From the NCBI GenBank assembly GCA_020631935.1, contig JACKGP010000005.1, positions 1 to 60,658 of the forward strand: a stretch of 60,658 bases of DNA, given 5' to 3'. A program made the translations under genes and the position numbers. The notes beneath the pieces were generated by a model. That model did not search any database. It worked only from the letters and a program-made list of their open reading frames with translations, and was not told the DNA's origin. This DNA comes from Candidatus Nomurabacteria bacterium (GTDB lineage: Bacteria > Patescibacteriota > Saccharimonadia > Saccharimonadales > Saccharimonadaceae). Below, in pieces: positions 34,017-42,899 of the stretch. Each line of letters opens with the position of its first letter. Position 1 is the stretch's first letter.

Positions 34017-36521
34017 CTAAGACAAGACCGCGCCTACTGTCGATAACGCTCGACCTGCGGCATGATTCAAGATTTCAGAAACGTCCCTGTCGGTCAAGGT
34101 CTTTTCATGGTCAGAAACCGTAATTCGCAGCGTAATTGTCTTTACTGTATGGTCATCGGCTGGCTGATAGATAGCTACTGGATCAATTTTTATACTTCGA
34201 TTATCAGACTCTTCCGAAACCACGTCACTTACTGTACTAAACAGACTATCGAACGAAACGTCCGACGAAACTTTCAGCGATAAGTCCTGTGATACGCTTG
34301 GATATTTACTAAGCGGCAAGTAGGTTTGACGCTCTGTGTGAATTGCTTTTTTTAGACCCTCGAAATCTAGTGTTGCAGCGGCAGTATAGCTGGGTAATTT
34401 AAAATTCTTTATGACACTTTGCTTCAGTTCGCCAATCATACCTATAAATACGCCGTCTTGAGTTTCTAGAAGAGCACTCCTTTTTAAGTCAAATGGTGCA
34501 GTAACTGGATAATCCAATTCTTCCTCAACCGGCTTATAACGCAAAGTGAATCCAAGATCTAAACACAGCTGCTGAATTAAATTTCTTACATGGTAATATG
34601 CAGCGCCACTCTTTGGCTTCTTGCTGGTATAAACCATGTCAACAAACTCCATTTCTCCCGGCAGGCCCTCATCGTCATCAGTGTGATACTTTTTGTTGTG
34701 ACCCTTGCCGATTTCATAAAGAATAAACTCATCATGACTAGACTTAATATTTGCGTGGACCTTGTCGAGCAGACTGGGTAGTACACTCAATCGATAATAC
34801 TGTAAGTCTGGGCTTAGTGCATTACTCAGCCTAAATGCTTGATTCACGTCTTGATCAGATTTTTTCATGACATCCTCATGTACAAAGCTATACGTCAAAA
34901 CCTCGTTTGCACCGAGAGCTTTCAACTTCTCGCGAATACTCTGCTTTGCACTCGTAGATTCATTTAACTGCGCCGGCTTTGTACTGCGAGCAGGTAGTTC
35001 GCGCGGCAGTTTATCAAATCCATACAACCGACCAATTTCTTCAACGACGTCTTCTTTGTCCTGAATATCCATGCGCCAAGCCGGTGCCCAATAACTAAAT
35101 GAGTCAACGCTACCTTCGCACTCAAAACCAACATTAGTCACGAGTTTCATCATGTCGTCAACCGACAGGTCCAGGCCGAGTCTTGAATTAATAAAATCAC
35201 GCTCAATCTCTTTAGCTTCAGGCATTGGAATAACCGTAGGCTTAGCTCGCCAGCTATCATCGCTCGTCTTCAAGTCGTCATATATTTCTGTTGCAAGCTT
35301 CGCACCCGACAACTCACTTAACATGTTCAATGCAAACTGTGTTACATACGGATTCATTAACATAGACTGACCTTTGTTAAAGCGAGTTAGTGCATCTGTA
35401 AATAAGCCATACCGCATACTAGCTTTACGCACTGTGTACATATCAAAGTTAGCGCATTCAAACACTATTCGAGTAGTCTCATTCGAAACTTCACTATCGC
35501 TACCACCCATAATGCCACCTAGGCCAATCGCACCCTCGGCATCGGCAATCACAATATCCTCGCTACTCAATTCGTAGCTTTTACCATTTATCAAGGTGAT
35601 CTTTTCGCCACTATTCGCCATTCGAGCGCCGATAGACTCTCCGCGCAGCTTGTCATAATCATAGGCGTGCGTCGGCTGCGATGTCATTAACATTACATAG
35701 TTTGTCACATCGACCACGTTATTAATCGACTTACTGCCCATAGAAACCAGCTTGGCCTGCAGCCACAAAGGACTCGGTGCAATAGTTACATTATCCATAC
35801 CTACAAACATCAATCGCGAAACCTTTTCTTCGCAATCGTTAAAGCTTTTTAGTTCAAATGAGTTACTAGGCTCGGGCTGCTCGTCCAACTCGTAGTACCA
35901 TTTTGGATCGTCAAACTGATAACCAAATATTCCTGCGATCTCGCGTGCTACGCCCAGCTGCCCAAATAAGTCTGGTCGATGCGTAAACATCTTGTTTTCA
36001 ATATCGATTATCGTATCGTCTAGTCCAAAGACCTCCGCAAAACTCGCACCAACTGAAAGCTCTTTTTCTGCTGGCAAGTCCTTCTTAGTTATTTCAACTA
36101 TCCCGTTATGGTCATCGCCTAGCGCCAATTCCTTTGCGCTTGCTAGCATGCCGTGACTCATCTCACCGCGTAGCTCACGAGCACCTAGCTTGAATGGCTC
36201 TTCATCATCAAATGTACTAGGTACGATACTTTCTGGAGGCAGCCAAACCGCCCACATTCCAGCATGAACATTTGGCGCACCGCAAACTACTTGCGTAAGC
36301 TCATCACCGCCATCATCGATTTTACAAACGCTAAGCTTATCTGCATTAGCATGCTTTTCACACTCGACAACTTTCACAATCTTAGCATCTTTGTATTTTT
36401 CACTCAGACTTATGATTTCCTCGACTCCGCCAAGCTGTGCATTTATCCTCTCCACCAGCTCATCAACTGGCGGCAGCTCAAAATCAATAAGTTGTTTGAT
36501 TGTGTTTAGGCTAACTTTCAT
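34017..36521 (-). CDS. pheT: Phenylalanyl-tRNA synthetase subunit beta
   Basis: Beta subunit of PheRS, 834 residues. The N-terminal EMAP/OB tRNA-binding domain contains VVECEKHANADKLSVCKI. The B3/4 editing domain, B5 domain (residues about 410-480, with a DNA-binding-like fold), catalytic-like core and C-terminal FDX-ACB domain (LPLSKYPSVSQDLSLKVSSD) follow in the usual order. It overlaps the SGNH gene by four bases. Together with PheS it charges tRNA-Phe in the cytoplasm. A separate, unlinked PheS-like paralogue with its own FDX-ACB lies at 47684-48853. Confidence 0.97.
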   Translation of the reverse strand: MKVSLNTIKQLIDFELPPVDELVERINAQLGGVEEIISLSEKYKDAKIVKVVECEKHANADKLSVCKIDDGGDELTQVVCGAPNVHAGMWAVWLPPESIVPSTFDDEEPFKLGARELRGEMSHGMLASAKELALGDDHNGIVEITKKDLPAEKELSVGASFAEVFGLDDTIIDIENKMFTHRPDLFGQLGVAREIAGIFGYQFDDPKWYYELDEQPEPSNSFELKSFNDCEEKVSRLMFVGMDNVTIAPSPLWLQAKLVSMGSKSINNVVDVTNYVMLMTSQPTHAYDYDKLRGESIGARMANSGEKITLINGKSYELSSEDIVIADAEGAIGLGGIMGGSDSEVSNETTRIVFECANFDMYTVRKASMRYGLFTDALTRFNKGQSMLMNPYVTQFALNMLSELSGAKLATEIYDDLKTSDDSWRAKPTVIPMPEAKEIERDFINSRLGLDLSVDDMMKLVTNVGFECEGSVDSFSYWAPAWRMDIQDKEDVVEEIGRLYGFDKLPRELPARSTKPAQLNESTSAKQSIREKLKALGANEVLTYSFVHEDVMKKSDQDVNQAFRLSNALSPDLQYYRLSVLPSLLDKVHANIKSSHDEFILYEIGKGHNKKYHTDDDEGLPGEMEFVDMVYTSKKPKSGAAYYHVRNLIQQLCLDLGFTLRYKPVEEELDYPVTAPFDLKRSALLETQDGVFIGMIGELKQSVIKNFKLPSYTAAATLDFEGLKKAIHTERQTYLPLSKYPSVSQDLSLKVSSDVSFDSLFSTVSDVVSEESDNRSIKIDPVAIYQPADDHTVKTITLRITVSDHEKTLTDRDVSEILNHAAGRALSTVGAVLS

Positions 36522-37150
36522 ACTCTCACCTTCTTCGTAACAGTTTCGTAAACTTTTTTTGCAATAATTTCGTGTCCAAAATCATTAGGGTGAACGCCGT
36601 CGTACATACACTTATCAAGGGAGTTCTTGGTGAACTCATCCCAAATAGACACGTAACCAATCTTGTTTTTTTCACAGAAGGCTTTGAGCACGTCGTTGAA
36701 CAAAGACATGCGCTCAGTTGAATATGATTTTCCGCTTTTACTCCAAGGCATTGGGTTAAGCTTTTTGTCATCTACTGGGGTAAGTCCAACAAAATAAATG
36801 AGGTTGCTATACTTTTTACAAACTTCAACTATTTTCTCCAACTGCGCAACATACTCAGCTGGCTCACACTGAAATTTAGTTTTAGTGTATATCGTGTCAT
36901 TTGTACCAGTTGCAATAATAAACGCGTATTTTCCCCTTTGCCATTTCCTACTTGCTATTTCACTGTCTATTCTTAATAGTATATTTTTAGTCGTGTCTCC
37001 GTCTATGCCGAGATTGAATACGCCAACATAATCTGTGTTTGGACTATTCATAAAATCCTCATCATATCTTTGACGTATTCGAGCCACCCAGCCTCCATTG
37101 CTATCCCAAAAACCTTGAGTTATGCTGTCGCCAAAACATAACAATCTCAT
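36518..37150 (-). CDS. SGNH/GDSL hydrolase between pheS and pheT
   Basis: A 210-residue SGNH-family hydrolase. Block I is CFGDSITQGF (nucleophile S9). Block III is the GTNDTIY region at about 82-88, and block V is DGVHPNDFGHE with catalytic Asp and His. There is no signal peptide, so it should be cytoplasmic. The substrate (an ester of lipid, sugar or peptide) is unknown. It lies one base after pheS and overlaps pheT by four, in one transcript. An esterase inside pheST is unusual and could be a simple insertion. Confidence 0.88.
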   Translation of the reverse strand: MRLLCFGDSITQGFWDSNGGWVARIRQRYDEDFMNSPNTDYVGVFNLGIDGDTTKNILLRIDSEIASRKWQRGKYAFIIATGTNDTIYTKTKFQCEPAEYVAQLEKIVEVCKKYSNLIYFVGLTPVDDKKLNPMPWSKSGKSYSTERMSLFNDVLKAFCEKNKIGYVSIWDEFTKNSLDKCMYDGVHPNDFGHEIIAKKVYETVTKKVRV

Positions 37151-37151
37151 C

Positions 37152-38189
37152 CTAAAACTGCTCCAAAAAGTCTAGTTTTGCGCTTTGAAAATGCCGTATG
37201 TCTTCTATGTTGTACTTCATCATTATTAAGCGTTCAATTCCACAACCAAAAGCAAACCCCGTATATTCATTGGGGTCAATGTCGGCCGCCTTTAAGACAT
37301 TCGGGTGAATCATGCCACAGCCCAAAAGCTCAATCCAGCCTTCGCCGCCGCATACCTTACACTGGCTGTTTTTTTCTTCACAGAACGGACAGCTTAAAGC
37401 AAATTCAAAACTAGGCTCGGTAAACGGAAAGTAAAACGGATTTACGCGTACTTCAAGTTTCTTGCCATAATATTCCTGCAAGAATTCTTGTAATGTCGCA
37501 ATCAACATACCAGCATGCACGCCTTTTGCTACATATACGCCCTCCACTTGGTAAAATGTATGTTCATGCCGCGCGTCTAAATCTTCGTTTCTAAATACGC
37601 GGTCGGGCACAATTGCTGCAATCGCTTCGCCTTTTTCTAGATTTTGACGGTATTTTTTTAGCACACGATTCTGCATAGTTGATGTGTGAGCTGGGGCTAT
37701 CAAGGGATCGCCACTTGAATCTTTCTCTTCAGTCATAAACGTATCGTAATCGTCCCGTGCTGGATGACCTTTTGGAAAATTCAATGTCTCAAACATATGA
37801 TATTGATCGTCTATTTCACGCGACTCTTCAGTCACGTAGCCCATGCGATTAAAAATGGCGGAGATTCGCTCTATCTCGGCCGTAATCGGATGCTTAGAGC
37901 CCTGTGTACTCGGAAGTAACTCTGGAATAGATGAGTTAACATCCATAGGTGCCGTTACGTCAATTGGATCGAGTTCAACTTGCCTGTCTTCGTGAGCCGA
38001 AACCAGTCGCTCTAGCTCCTGACGCAGCTCGTTTACGGCCTGCCCGTATTCTGCGCGCTGATCTTTTGGTACATTTCGAATACCCGACAGAAGCTCCCGA
38101 AGTTCAGGCGCACGCAAAACCTGACGCTTGTCGTCAATCGTGTCGTATAACTCTAGCAAAAATTGTCGAGTTGATTCAATTTTATCCAT
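37152..38189 (-). CDS. pheS: Phenylalanyl-tRNA synthetase subunit alpha
   Basis: Catalytic alpha subunit of PheRS, 345 residues from the ATG at 38189. The preceding in-frame TTG is less likely because a TATACT box lies only 8 nt before the ATG. It has an N-terminal coiled coil, motif 2 near RVFRNEDLDARHEHTFYQVEG, the Phe pocket FPFTEPSFEFALSCPFC, and motif 3 AFGCGIERLIMMKYNIEDIR. A CxxC...CxxC set (SCPFCEEKNSQCKVC) adds a small zinc-ribbon-like insertion. This pocket differs from the island paralogue. Confidence 0.97.
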   Translation of the reverse strand: MDKIESTRQFLLELYDTIDDKRQVLRAPELRELLSGIRNVPKDQRAEYGQAVNELRQELERLVSAHEDRQVELDPIDVTAPMDVNSSIPELLPSTQGSKHPITAEIERISAIFNRMGYVTEESREIDDQYHMFETLNFPKGHPARDDYDTFMTEEKDSSGDPLIAPAHTSTMQNRVLKKYRQNLEKGEAIAAIVPDRVFRNEDLDARHEHTFYQVEGVYVAKGVHAGMLIATLQEFLQEYYGKKLEVRVNPFYFPFTEPSFEFALSCPFCEEKNSQCKVCGGEGWIELLGCGMIHPNVLKAADIDPNEYTGFAFGCGIERLIMMKYNIEDIRHFQSAKLDFLEQF

Positions 38190-38197
38190 CAATATTT

Positions 38198-38203
38198 AGT
38201 ATA
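38198..38203 (-). promoter_or_regulatory. -10 box of pheS-SGNH-pheT (leaderless)
   Basis: TATACT on the minus strand, 8 nt before the ATG at 38189. Confidence 0.6.
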
Positions 38204-38212
38204 AGATTAAAC

Positions 38213-38449
38213 TTACATGCTAGCAACTGCAAGCCAGATCAAGATAGCTACAGCAGCGATGGCTACAATAACCCAAACAAGACCCAAGCTAGTAGTGACT
38301 TTTTTGTCTTTCATATATGCAGAGTCAGCCACTCCGTCTGGGGAGTCATTATCTGCAGCCGCACGCTGCCTGGCTTTTTCTGCTAAATCTGCCGCCACTC
38401 TTTCCTGCAACTTACTGCGCTGACTTTCCTGTTTTAAATATAATCCCAT
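38213..38449 (-). CDS. Small C-tail-anchored membrane protein
   Basis: A 78-residue protein of unknown function. The first 50 residues are charged and helical (QESQRSKLQERVAADLAEKA). The last 25 form one hydrophobic helix (LGLVWVIVAIAAVAILIWLA) with a very short end, so it is C-tail anchored. It is preceded by TGA-TATAAT 6 nt before the ATG, giving a probable leaderless mRNA. It stands just before pheS on the same strand. No family is recognised. Confidence 0.7.
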   Translation of the reverse strand: MGLYLKQESQRSKLQERVAADLAEKARQRAAADNDSPDGVADSAYMKDKKVTTSLGLVWVIVAIAAVAILIWLAVASM

Positions 38450-38455
38450 GACTTT

Positions 38456-38461
38456 ATTATA
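38456..38461 (-). promoter_or_regulatory. Extended -10 box of the small tail-anchored protein gene
   Basis: TATAAT preceded by TGA on the minus strand, 6 nt before the ATG at 38449. Confidence 0.6.
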
Positions 38462-38476
38462 TCATCAAAACTATGC

Positions 38477-38482
38477 TATACT
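38477..38482 (+). promoter_or_regulatory. Extended -10 box of the aquaporin-like gene (with leader and SD)
   Basis: TATACT preceded by TGC. Unlike its neighbours, this gene has a leader of about 30 nt with a strong AAGGAGGAA Shine-Dalgarno at about 38503-38511, 7-8 nt before the ATG. It may mark a highly translated gene. Confidence 0.6.
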
Positions 38483-38518
38483 TTCACTATATTTCAATAT
38501 TTAAGGAGGAAATAGTAC

Positions 38519-39400
38519 ATGGCTACACGAAAGAACGCCAGCTCATCGACAAGCAAGTCGACTGCTAAGCGCGCTAGCTCTGCTCGTGCCAAAGCATCAT
38601 CAACTACCAAGACGAGGGTTGTAACTAAAAAAACCGCAGTAAAACCTGCAGTAGCACAGACAGAAACTACCAGGACACGGAGTGGTCTTAACTACGGATT
38701 CGCTAAGTCTCCACTACTGGCTGCAAGTATCGCCGAGCTTATCGGTACATTTATTTTTGCAGGCGTTGTTCTGGCTACACAGGGTACAGATATCTACGTA
38801 TTCTTCGGACTAGTCGCAGTTATCTTGTCTTTTGCAGCTATCTCTGGAGCTCACGTAAACCCAGCATTGACAATGGGTGCATGGGCTACAAAACGAATCA
38901 GCGGCGCTCGTGCGCTTAGCTATTTTGCAGCGCAGACAATCGGTGCCCTACTCGCACTAGTCGTAATGAATGCATACGTTTCAGCCGCTCCAAAGCTAAA
39001 CGACCAAGCAGCAATGTTTGGCGCACAACAAGCGCAACTATTTACCATCCCTGATATCCCAGGTGGTAAAGAGTGGTTAATCCTAGCTGCTGAGTTAATT
39101 GGTATGACAATCTTTGCATTTGCATTTGCCCGTGCCGGCTTCCTAAAGAGCCGTCTATCTTCTGCAGTAACCATCAGTGGTGGTCTATTCGTAGCTCTGC
39201 TAGTTGGTGGCTTTGCAGCCAAGGCTGTCACTGGTGCGGTCATACTAAATCCGGCCGTAGCAGCTTCTGTACAGGCAGTATCTTGGGACCTGTGGCCAAT
39301 CATGGTTTATGTAGTAACTCCGCTAGTTGGTGGTGTTATCGGATGCGCACTGCATGATCTTCTTCGCAGCAACACAGCTACGCAAACAGAATTGCAATAG
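38519..39400 (+). CDS. MIP/aquaporin-family channel with basic N-terminal tail
   Basis: A 293-residue membrane channel. The first 58 residues are a Lys/Arg/Ser/Thr/Ala-rich tail (ARAKASSTTKTRVVTKKT) not usual in bacterial aquaporins. Six helices follow, with the two pore loops: HVNPALTMG (first NPA at 114-116) and VILNPAVAAS (second NPA at 244-246). In water and glycerol channels the second NPA is followed by the Arg that forms the selectivity filter; here it is Val. Transport specificity is therefore uncertain. Strong Shine-Dalgarno, monocistronic, ends in an intrinsic terminator. Confidence 0.85.
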   Translation: MATRKNASSSTSKSTAKRASSARAKASSTTKTRVVTKKTAVKPAVAQTETTRTRSGLNYGFAKSPLLAASIAELIGTFIFAGVVLATQGTDIYVFFGLVAVILSFAAISGAHVNPALTMGAWATKRISGARALSYFAAQTIGALLALVVMNAYVSAAPKLNDQAAMFGAQQAQLFTIPDIPGGKEWLILAAELIGMTIFAFAFARAGFLKSRLSSAVTISGGLFVALLVGGFAAKAVTGAVILNPAVAASVQAVSWDLWPIMVYVVTPLVGGVIGCALHDLLRSNTATQTELQ

Positions 39401-39414
39401 CAGATAAATACAAT

Positions 39415-39446
39415 AAAAAAACCTCCGCCTTGATGCGGAGGTTTTT
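39415..39446. terminator. Bidirectional intrinsic terminator
   Basis: Stem CCTCCGC (39422-39428) with GCGGAGG (39435-39441) around a 6-nt loop, flanked by seven A and five T. It sits between the convergent aquaporin and rmuC genes. Confidence 0.88.
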
Positions 39447-39456
39447 CTTTGCTTTT

Positions 39457-40518
39457 TTATTGCGGCTTATCTATCAATACTGGCTCGACTGATCGCTCAG
39501 ACTTAGAAATCTTTACGATGTCTTTATCCACCTTGGCTAGCTCTTTATGTGCATTGTTATAGTGGTTTACTGTAGTCCCCAAACTACTACCAAGCTTTTG
39601 CATGAAGGTTTCAAACTTTGCAATGTGTACACCCAGCTGGCCAACTCTTACTTGAATATCCTTGGCTTGCTCCTCTATTTGCAAGCTGCGCAAGCCCTGT
39701 AGTACTGTCTGCAAATACGCCATGAAACTAGTCGGACTAACTATAATCACACGCTTATCACGAAAGGCGTACTCTATCAAATCTCGGGAGCTGCCGCCCT
39801 GGCCTACGTTATTTATCAGTAAATCGTAATATAGCGACTCGCTTGGTATGAACATAAATGCAAAGTCCATAGTATTTTCACTTGGGCGAATGTATTTGCT
39901 CGTTTCATCGATTCTTTGCTTTAAATCACTCTTCACCTTAAGAAGCAGCTGATCGCGATCCTTGCCTTCAGCTTCAATCATTCGATTATAGTTCTCTAGG
40001 CTAAACTTACTATCGATAGGCAGAACCTGACCTTTTTCTAGAAAAATAACTGCGTCAACTGTCTCTCCGTCGCTAAACTTGTATTGCATTTGATACTGGC
40101 CAACTGGAAGTACATTTTCAAGCACACTCTTTAGATAAAACTCTCCAAAAACTCCACGCTGCTTTGGATTTGATAACACATTTTGCAATGTCTTTAGCTC
40201 ATCAGCAACATCGACAACTCGCTTGTTGGTTTCATCAAGCTTGGTTAAGCGCTGCGTAACGTCAGACACAAGTTTTGCGCTCTGGCTAAGCTGCCTCTGC
40301 ATGGACTGCTGCATGTTTGTCTGACTACGTTCAATTCTATCGCCCATTGTTTCTTGTAGGTGTGCGATCGAGCGACTCAGCTCAACGACGTCACTCTTGA
40401 TAAGCTCCACTGCGCTACTGTTTTTTAAGTCCTGCAGGCGCCGATTTAATATATATATAACTAAGCCAAAGCCAAGCAACAGCACGGCTAAAATAAAAAC
40501 AACTAATAGTAGATCCAT
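39457..40518 (-). CDS. rmuC: DNA recombination protein RmuC
   Basis: A 353-residue RmuC-family protein. It has an N-terminal membrane helix (LLLVVFILAVLLLGFGLVIY), a long coiled coil to about residue 110, and then the restriction-endonuclease-like core with KQRGVFGEFYLKSVLENVLP and AVIFLEKGQVLPIDSKFSLENY. The family is thought to limit rearrangements at inverted repeats. Length is a little shorter than in E. coli. A TATACT box lies 6 nt before the ATG. Confidence 0.92.
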   Translation of the reverse strand: MDLLLVVFILAVLLLGFGLVIYILNRRLQDLKNSSAVELIKSDVVELSRSIAHLQETMGDRIERSQTNMQQSMQRQLSQSAKLVSDVTQRLTKLDETNKRVVDVADELKTLQNVLSNPKQRGVFGEFYLKSVLENVLPVGQYQMQYKFSDGETVDAVIFLEKGQVLPIDSKFSLENYNRMIEAEGKDRDQLLLKVKSDLKQRIDETSKYIRPSENTMDFAFMFIPSESLYYDLLINNVGQGGSSRDLIEYAFRDKRVIIVSPTSFMAYLQTVLQGLRSLQIEEQAKDIQVRVGQLGVHIAKFETFMQKLGSSLGTTVNHYNNAHKELAKVDKDIVKISKSERSVEPVLIDKPQ

Positions 40519-40524
40519 ACCTTA

Positions 40525-40530
40525 AGTATA
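40525..40530 (-). promoter_or_regulatory. -10 box of rmuC (leaderless)
   Basis: TATACT on the minus strand, 6 nt before the ATG at 40518. Confidence 0.55.
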
Positions 40531-40558
40531 CACGGTATATGGAAATACTTGAGCTTAT

Positions 40559-41065
40559 CTAGGCAGATATAATTAGGCGCATTAACACCACTATAACTAT
40601 GCCAAGCACCAAGGCCACCAAAAAGTTTCGTATCTGCACCAACCAAGAAAATGTAGCATACGCGATTGCAAAGAGCGCCATCATAGCAATAGAGCTAATA
40701 ATCCAGTTTGTATTCAAAGCAAGGATTGTAATATTCCATAAGCCAGCCACAGCTAGTAATACAACTAGAAGCGGGCGATAGACTCTTGACTGCACCAGCG
40801 CAAACAGCGCACCTATAGCAACCATTATCGTGGCTGCGGCACTAGCCATATACTCTTTGCTATCACAACTAACTACACCGCTATCCTGACCGCTACAAAA
40901 AGTCGTCGTTATTATGTATTTATCAATGACTACAGTTAGCGCAAACGTGGCCAGGCCAACCACTGCGCCGATTAGCGCAACTCGCAATAGCTCACGCCAT
41001 GTCATCAACAAGACACCAGATGAGGCGACTGTAGAGTTTTCTTCGGTAACGATCATTCTCGCCAT
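40559..41065 (-). CDS. Multi-pass membrane protein of unknown function
   Basis: A 168-residue protein with about five hydrophobic helices (LRVALIGAVVGLATFALTVV; ASAAATIMVAIGALFALVQS; two central helices; FLVALVLGIVIVVLMRLII). A short extracytoplasmic loop between helices 1 and 2 has two cysteines (FCSGQDSGVVSC) that could form a disulfide. A clear Shine-Dalgarno (AAGGAG) precedes the ATG. No family is recognised and nothing in the neighbourhood suggests a role. Confidence 0.75.
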   Translation of the reverse strand: MARMIVTEENSTVASSGVLLMTWRELLRVALIGAVVGLATFALTVVIDKYIITTTFCSGQDSGVVSCDSKEYMASAAATIMVAIGALFALVQSRVYRPLLVVLLAVAGLWNITILALNTNWIISSIAMMALFAIAYATFSWLVQIRNFLVALVLGIVIVVLMRLIISA

Positions 41066-41114
41066 TTTATCTCCTTAGATTCACCCACCTAATATATTTT
41101 TTTTAAATTGTACA

Positions 41115-41579
41115 CTATTTGGGCGGCTTTGGCCAATAGTACCAGACGGCTCCAAGAGCGGCAATAAAAAACCCTCCTACTACATCTAGCGGGGTGTGCA
41201 CCAGGGCTAGTACGCGTCCCACCCCCATAATCACAGTCAAAATAATCATAGCAGTCGTCAGTTTTCTACTTTTTGTTGAAAACCAAACTGCTAGAGTTAA
41301 AAATGTCGCAAAAAGCATATGATCACTCGGGAATCCTGGGTTCGGCAAGAACGCCGCACCTGGCTGTACACCAAGCTTTTCAAACGGCCTCAATGATTCT
41401 GGTTGAAAAAAGTATCCAATCAACCTGGCTAATAAATACGCCGTTAAGCCAGCTGCTACTATACGCCAGCCCCATGGCCACCAAAGCTTTTTTGGCACTT
41501 TAAACAAAAATGCATAGATTGCCAGTAGAAAGACTATGATCACCAAGCCGTCGGCAATTATGCGAATTATCAAATCCAT
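41115..41579 (-). CDS. PAP2-superfamily membrane phosphatase
   Basis: A 154-residue, multi-helix membrane protein of the PAP2 group (undecaprenyl-pyrophosphate or phosphatidate phosphatases). PGFPSDHMLFATFL is the central PSDH motif. GRVLALVHTPLDVVGGFFIA gives the Arg, His and Asp of the last motif. The first KxxxxxxRP motif is not obvious, though SLRPFEKLG may be a loose form. It probably recycles a lipid carrier or dephosphorylates a lipid. A TATAAT box lies 7 nt before the ATG. Confidence 0.85.
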   Translation of the reverse strand: MDLIIRIIADGLVIIVFLLAIYAFLFKVPKKLWWPWGWRIVAAGLTAYLLARLIGYFFQPESLRPFEKLGVQPGAAFLPNPGFPSDHMLFATFLTLAVWFSTKSRKLTTAMIILTVIMGVGRVLALVHTPLDVVGGFFIAALGAVWYYWPKPPK

Positions 41580-41586
41580 ACTATTT

Positions 41587-41592
41587 ATTATA
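41587..41592 (-). promoter_or_regulatory. -10 box of the PAP2 gene (leaderless)
   Basis: TATAAT on the minus strand, 7 nt before the ATG at 41579. Confidence 0.55.
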
Positions 41593-41596
41593 CAGG

Positions 41597-42631
41597 CTAG
41601 TCGCCAACAACAAACATCGTTATACCGCTATAGCCCTTTCTGGAATTCTGTAAACTTGCAGAAACACTCGTATCCTCGCTCGGTATGAAGTAGGCGGCTG
41701 TATGCCTATCATTGCCAAAATCTGCCCTGATGACATTCCAGCCACTGGTCGGCTGCGGATCTAGCGGGAATGCCAATGTATCTGAATAGTATGTCGCAGC
41801 AGCAATGATGGCAACCTGACCTCGCTTGACTGGTATTGCATTCGTCGTGTGTTTAACATTATTTGGACCCATACCCCACCCGGCGCCCTCAGTTCTAATT
41901 GCATTTGAAGATAGGCCGCGCAATGGAATGAGTGTTAGATTCGTGGAATTTAGCGTAGTCGAAGGAACACTAACTTCAATATCGCCTGTACCAGATAGCC
42001 CTGTGACTATGCAGGCTGAAAGCCTAGTCGAACCAGTATAGATGTTTGCTGAATATACCTGATTACATACACTTCCATGCACATTAATGCGCACCGCGCC
42101 CAAATATCTTTGACTTTTTAACACCACCAAGGTATCGCTTGGCTCAAAATTTATATCAAGAGGGTAGGTTGTCGTAGCGTCCCCTGGCGGATTGAATGTA
42201 AGCGCACCGCTTACGAGGCTGGCAATTGGCACAATCTCATTTGGATCAGAGTGACCTGGGCAAGCACCAGGTTGCAAGTTGCTTGTATTTTCGCTTGTCG
42301 TAGACAAGGTGATCTCATCATAGACAGCTGTTAGGCAAAAGCCTGAAGTATCCCCAGAGCCATTGACGGTATACTCATATTTAATATTCGGGTTATTACC
42401 CACCGCAGAGCCAACAGCTGTCGCACTCAGGCTTGTCGGATAGACACCTTCTATGGTCTTGCTAGCCTCAAGAACCTTTACTGCATTGGCAATCCCTGAC
42501 CTTACGGCAGAATCTTTTGCTCTACTCTGGAAACCACCAAAAGAGACTATCGTAATGGCCGCCAAAATAGCAATTACGACCACAGCTATTAGTAGCTCTA
42601 CTATTGTGAATCCGCTAATGTTTTTCTTCAC
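41597..42631 (-). CDS. Type IV pilin-like protein with prepilin N-terminus
   Basis: A 344-residue protein. The N-terminus MKKNISGFTIVELLIAVVVI matches the prepilin peptidase/N-methylase site (cleavage G-7/F-8, Glu at mature +5). The long hydrophobic helix is followed by a beta-rich extracytoplasmic domain with few cysteines (FCLTAVYDE; PGACPGHSD; VCNQVYSANIY). Its length exceeds a major pilin, so it is a minor pilin or adhesin at a pilus tip. Start codon is GTG (42631). No pilus machinery genes are in the window; they must be elsewhere. Confidence 0.88.
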   Translation of the reverse strand: MKKNISGFTIVELLIAVVVIAILAAITIVSFGGFQSRAKDSAVRSGIANAVKVLEASKTIEGVYPTSLSATAVGSAVGNNPNIKYEYTVNGSGDTSGFCLTAVYDEITLSTTSENTSNLQPGACPGHSDPNEIVPIASLVSGALTFNPPGDATTTYPLDINFEPSDTLVVLKSQRYLGAVRINVHGSVCNQVYSANIYTGSTRLSACIVTGLSGTGDIEVSVPSTTLNSTNLTLIPLRGLSSNAIRTEGAGWGMGPNNVKHTTNAIPVKRGQVAIIAAATYYSDTLAFPLDPQPTSGWNVIRADFGNDRHTAAYFIPSEDTSVSASLQNSRKGYSGITMFVVGD

Positions 42632-42695
42632 TAGATACTATATTAGCGCACTTATCTGTATATGGAAATATGTAGTTCTTCCACACATATAAATT

Positions 42696-42899
42696 CTAAG
42701 CACCGCGAAGCAGTGGATGAGGTAGCATAGCAGCAAATATAAAAACACCCGTAAAGACTACCGCCAAGCCTGCTACTAGGAATATGGATATCGGTCTATG
42801 ATGATACGCCCAGCCGTATTTTCTGGTTAACCACACCGTAGTTGCTAATACCGAGATGGTCGCAAATATAATATAGCCCGCCCTGACGATTACCTGCAC
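42696..42899 (-). CDS. Small two-helix membrane protein (hypothetical)
   Basis: A 67-residue reading frame from GTG at 42899 with two convincing hydrophobic helices (GYIIFATISVLATTVWL and ISIFLVAGLAVVFTGVFIFAAML) separated by a polar basic loop. A weak AGGA lies before the GTG. The helix pattern and codon use look real, but the short length and overlap with other frames leave doubt. Function unknown. Confidence 0.5.
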   Translation of the reverse strand: MQVIVRAGYIIFATISVLATTVWLTRKYGWAYHHRPISIFLVAGLAVVFTGVFIFAAMLPHPLLRGA

